From an uncultured Eubacteriales bacterium (GTDB taxonomy: Bacteria > Bacillota > Clostridia > Lachnospirales > Anaerotignaceae): 6,755 nucleotides of DNA. Under the pieces are notes generated by a model. That model was not told the origin of the DNA. It saw nothing but the letters and a program-made list of their open reading frames with translations, and did not search any database. This document shows positions 5,891-6,755 of this stretch, in pieces; position 1 is the stretch's first letter; the number at the start of each line of letters is the position of its first letter. Location: positions 1-6,755 of the forward strand of contig CABPCX010000107.1 of NCBI GenBank assembly GCA_902406135.1. The letters are read 5' to 3'. Position numbers and translations under genes: made by a program.

Positions 5891-6755
5891 ATGGAAAAAA
5901 CAATGGAGAAAATAGTTGCTCTTGCAAAATCCAGAGGATTTGTATATCCCGGAAGCGAGATTTACGGCGGTCTTGCCAATACATGGGACTACGGCCCTCT
6001 TGGTGTTGAGCTTAAGAACAACATCAAAAAAGCATGGTGGAAAAAATTCGTTCAGGACAACAAATACAATGTAGGTCTTGACTGTGCAATACTTATGAAC
6101 CCTCAGACATGGGTAGCCAGCGGACATCTTGGAGGATTCTCAGACCCTCTTATGGACTGTAAAGACTGTAAGGAAAGATTCAGAGCTGATAAGCTCATTG
6201 AAGATTTCTGCCATGAAAAGGGCGAAGACATAACAGTTGACGGCTGGTCAAATGAAAAAATGCTTGAGTATATCAAGGAAAACAACATTCCCTGCCCCAC
6301 ATGCGGAAGCCATAACTTCACAGACATAAGACAGTTTAACCTTATGTTCAAGACTTTCCAGGGCGTAACGGAAGATGCTAAAAACACAGTATACCTCAGA
6401 CCTGAAACAGCACAGGGTATATTTGTAAACTTCAAAAACGTACAGCGTACTTCAAGAAAGAAACTTCCCTTTGGTATCGGCCAGATAGGAAAATCATTCA
6501 GAAACGAGATAACACCCGGTAACTTCACATTCCGTACAAGAGAGTTCGAGCAGATGGAACTTGAATTCTTCTGCGAGCCCGGAACAGACCTTGAATGGTT
6601 CGCATACTGGAAAAAGTACTGCATAGACTGGCTCAAGGATTTAGGACTTCAGGTAGAAAACACACGTGTACGTGACCACAGCCCTGAGGAGCTCTGCTTC
6701 TACAGCAAGGCTACATCAGATATTGAATATCTCTTCCCCTTCGGCTGGGGCGAGC
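5891..6755 (+). CDS. glyQS: Glycine--tRNA ligase, single-chain (alpha2) type, 3' end outside window
   Basis: The first 288 codons of a class II glycyl-tRNA synthetase of the homodimeric, eukaryote/archaea-like type, which joins glycine to tRNA-Gly; the frame stays open to the window edge, so the C-terminal part is missing. It is not the alpha/beta GlyQ+GlyS enzyme. Visible landmarks: the N-terminal [20 protein letters not shown] (14-33) and [12 protein letters not shown] (33-44), [12 protein letters not shown] (75-86), [10 protein letters not shown] (169-178), and motif 2 with SFRNEITP (202-209) and [14 protein letters not shown] (214-227). Two cysteine pairs, C90/C93 and C135/C138, could bind zinc. 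The ribosome binding site GGAGGA (5878-5883) is 7 nt before the ATG. A second ATG at codon 5 is possible. Transcription is controlled by the T-box directly upstream. Codon use favours C-ending codons (AAC, TTC, GAC) more than the upstream genes, as expected for a highly expressed enzyme. Confidence 0.98.
   Translation, partial: MEKTMEKIVALAKSRGFVYPGSEIYGGLANTWDYGPLGVELKNNIKKAWWKKFVQDNKYNVGLDCAILMNPQTWVASGHLGGFSDPLMDCKDCKERFRADKLIEDFCHEKGEDITVDGWSNEKMLEYIKENNIPCPTCGSHNFTDIRQFNLMFKTFQGVTEDAKNTVYLRPETAQGIFVNFKNVQRTSRKKLPFGIGQIGKSFRNEITPGNFTFRTREFEQMELEFFCEPGTDLEWFAYWKKYCIDWLKDLGLQVENTRVRDHSPEELCFYSKATSDIEYLFPFGWGE

Noticed and set aside
6103..6636. Minus-strand open frame of 177 codons
   Set aside because: It is antisense to glyQS, whose + strand frame carries clear class II synthetase motifs.

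Overview
This window looks like a chromosomal housekeeping segment from a Gram-positive, spore-forming anaerobe of class Clostridia. The gene order yqfC-yqfD-phoH-...-ybeY-...-era-yqzL-recO-(T-box)-glycyl-tRNA synthetase matches the conserved Bacillota neighbourhood known from Bacillus subtilis. Two sporulation-family genes (yqfC, yqfD), strong purine-rich ribosome binding sites, a T-box leader and heavy use of ATA (Ile) and AGA (Arg) codons all fit. The single-chain glycyl-tRNA synthetase and a type-4 uracil-DNA glycosylase inside the operon lean towards Clostridia, perhaps Lachnospirales or relatives, rather than Bacillus. That placement is inference.

Layout, all on the + strand. Bases 1-102 are an upstream leader with no gene. 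Bases 103-4605 form a tight operon: yqfC, yqfD, phoH, ybeY, a family-4 uracil-DNA glycosylase gene and era, with gaps of 0-23 nt and several stop codons touching the next ribosome binding site or start. A 76-nt gap then leads to a 48-codon YqzL-like gene (4682-4828), followed by recO (4886-5617). A consensus-like extended -10 promoter starts 3 nt after the recO stop. It drives a glycine T-box leader with GGC specifier, UGGA acceptor-binding bulge, antiterminator and overlapping terminator. This controls glyQS, which starts at 5891 and runs off the right edge.

The genes group into themes. YbeY and Era both act on 16S rRNA 3'-end maturation and 30S assembly, and PhoH is a conserved companion NTPase. 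The uracil-DNA glycosylase and RecO are DNA-repair proteins. YqfC and YqfD are sporulation-family proteins. GlyQS is an independently regulated translation enzyme.

I do not see a mobile element, CRISPR array, defence island or wholly new system. The points worth a second look are local: the glycosylase occupying the slot where dgkA and cdd usually sit, the absence of pgpH between phoH and ybeY, a possible start-codon hairpin before the small YqzL-like gene, and a six-base complement that could mask the T-box specifier.
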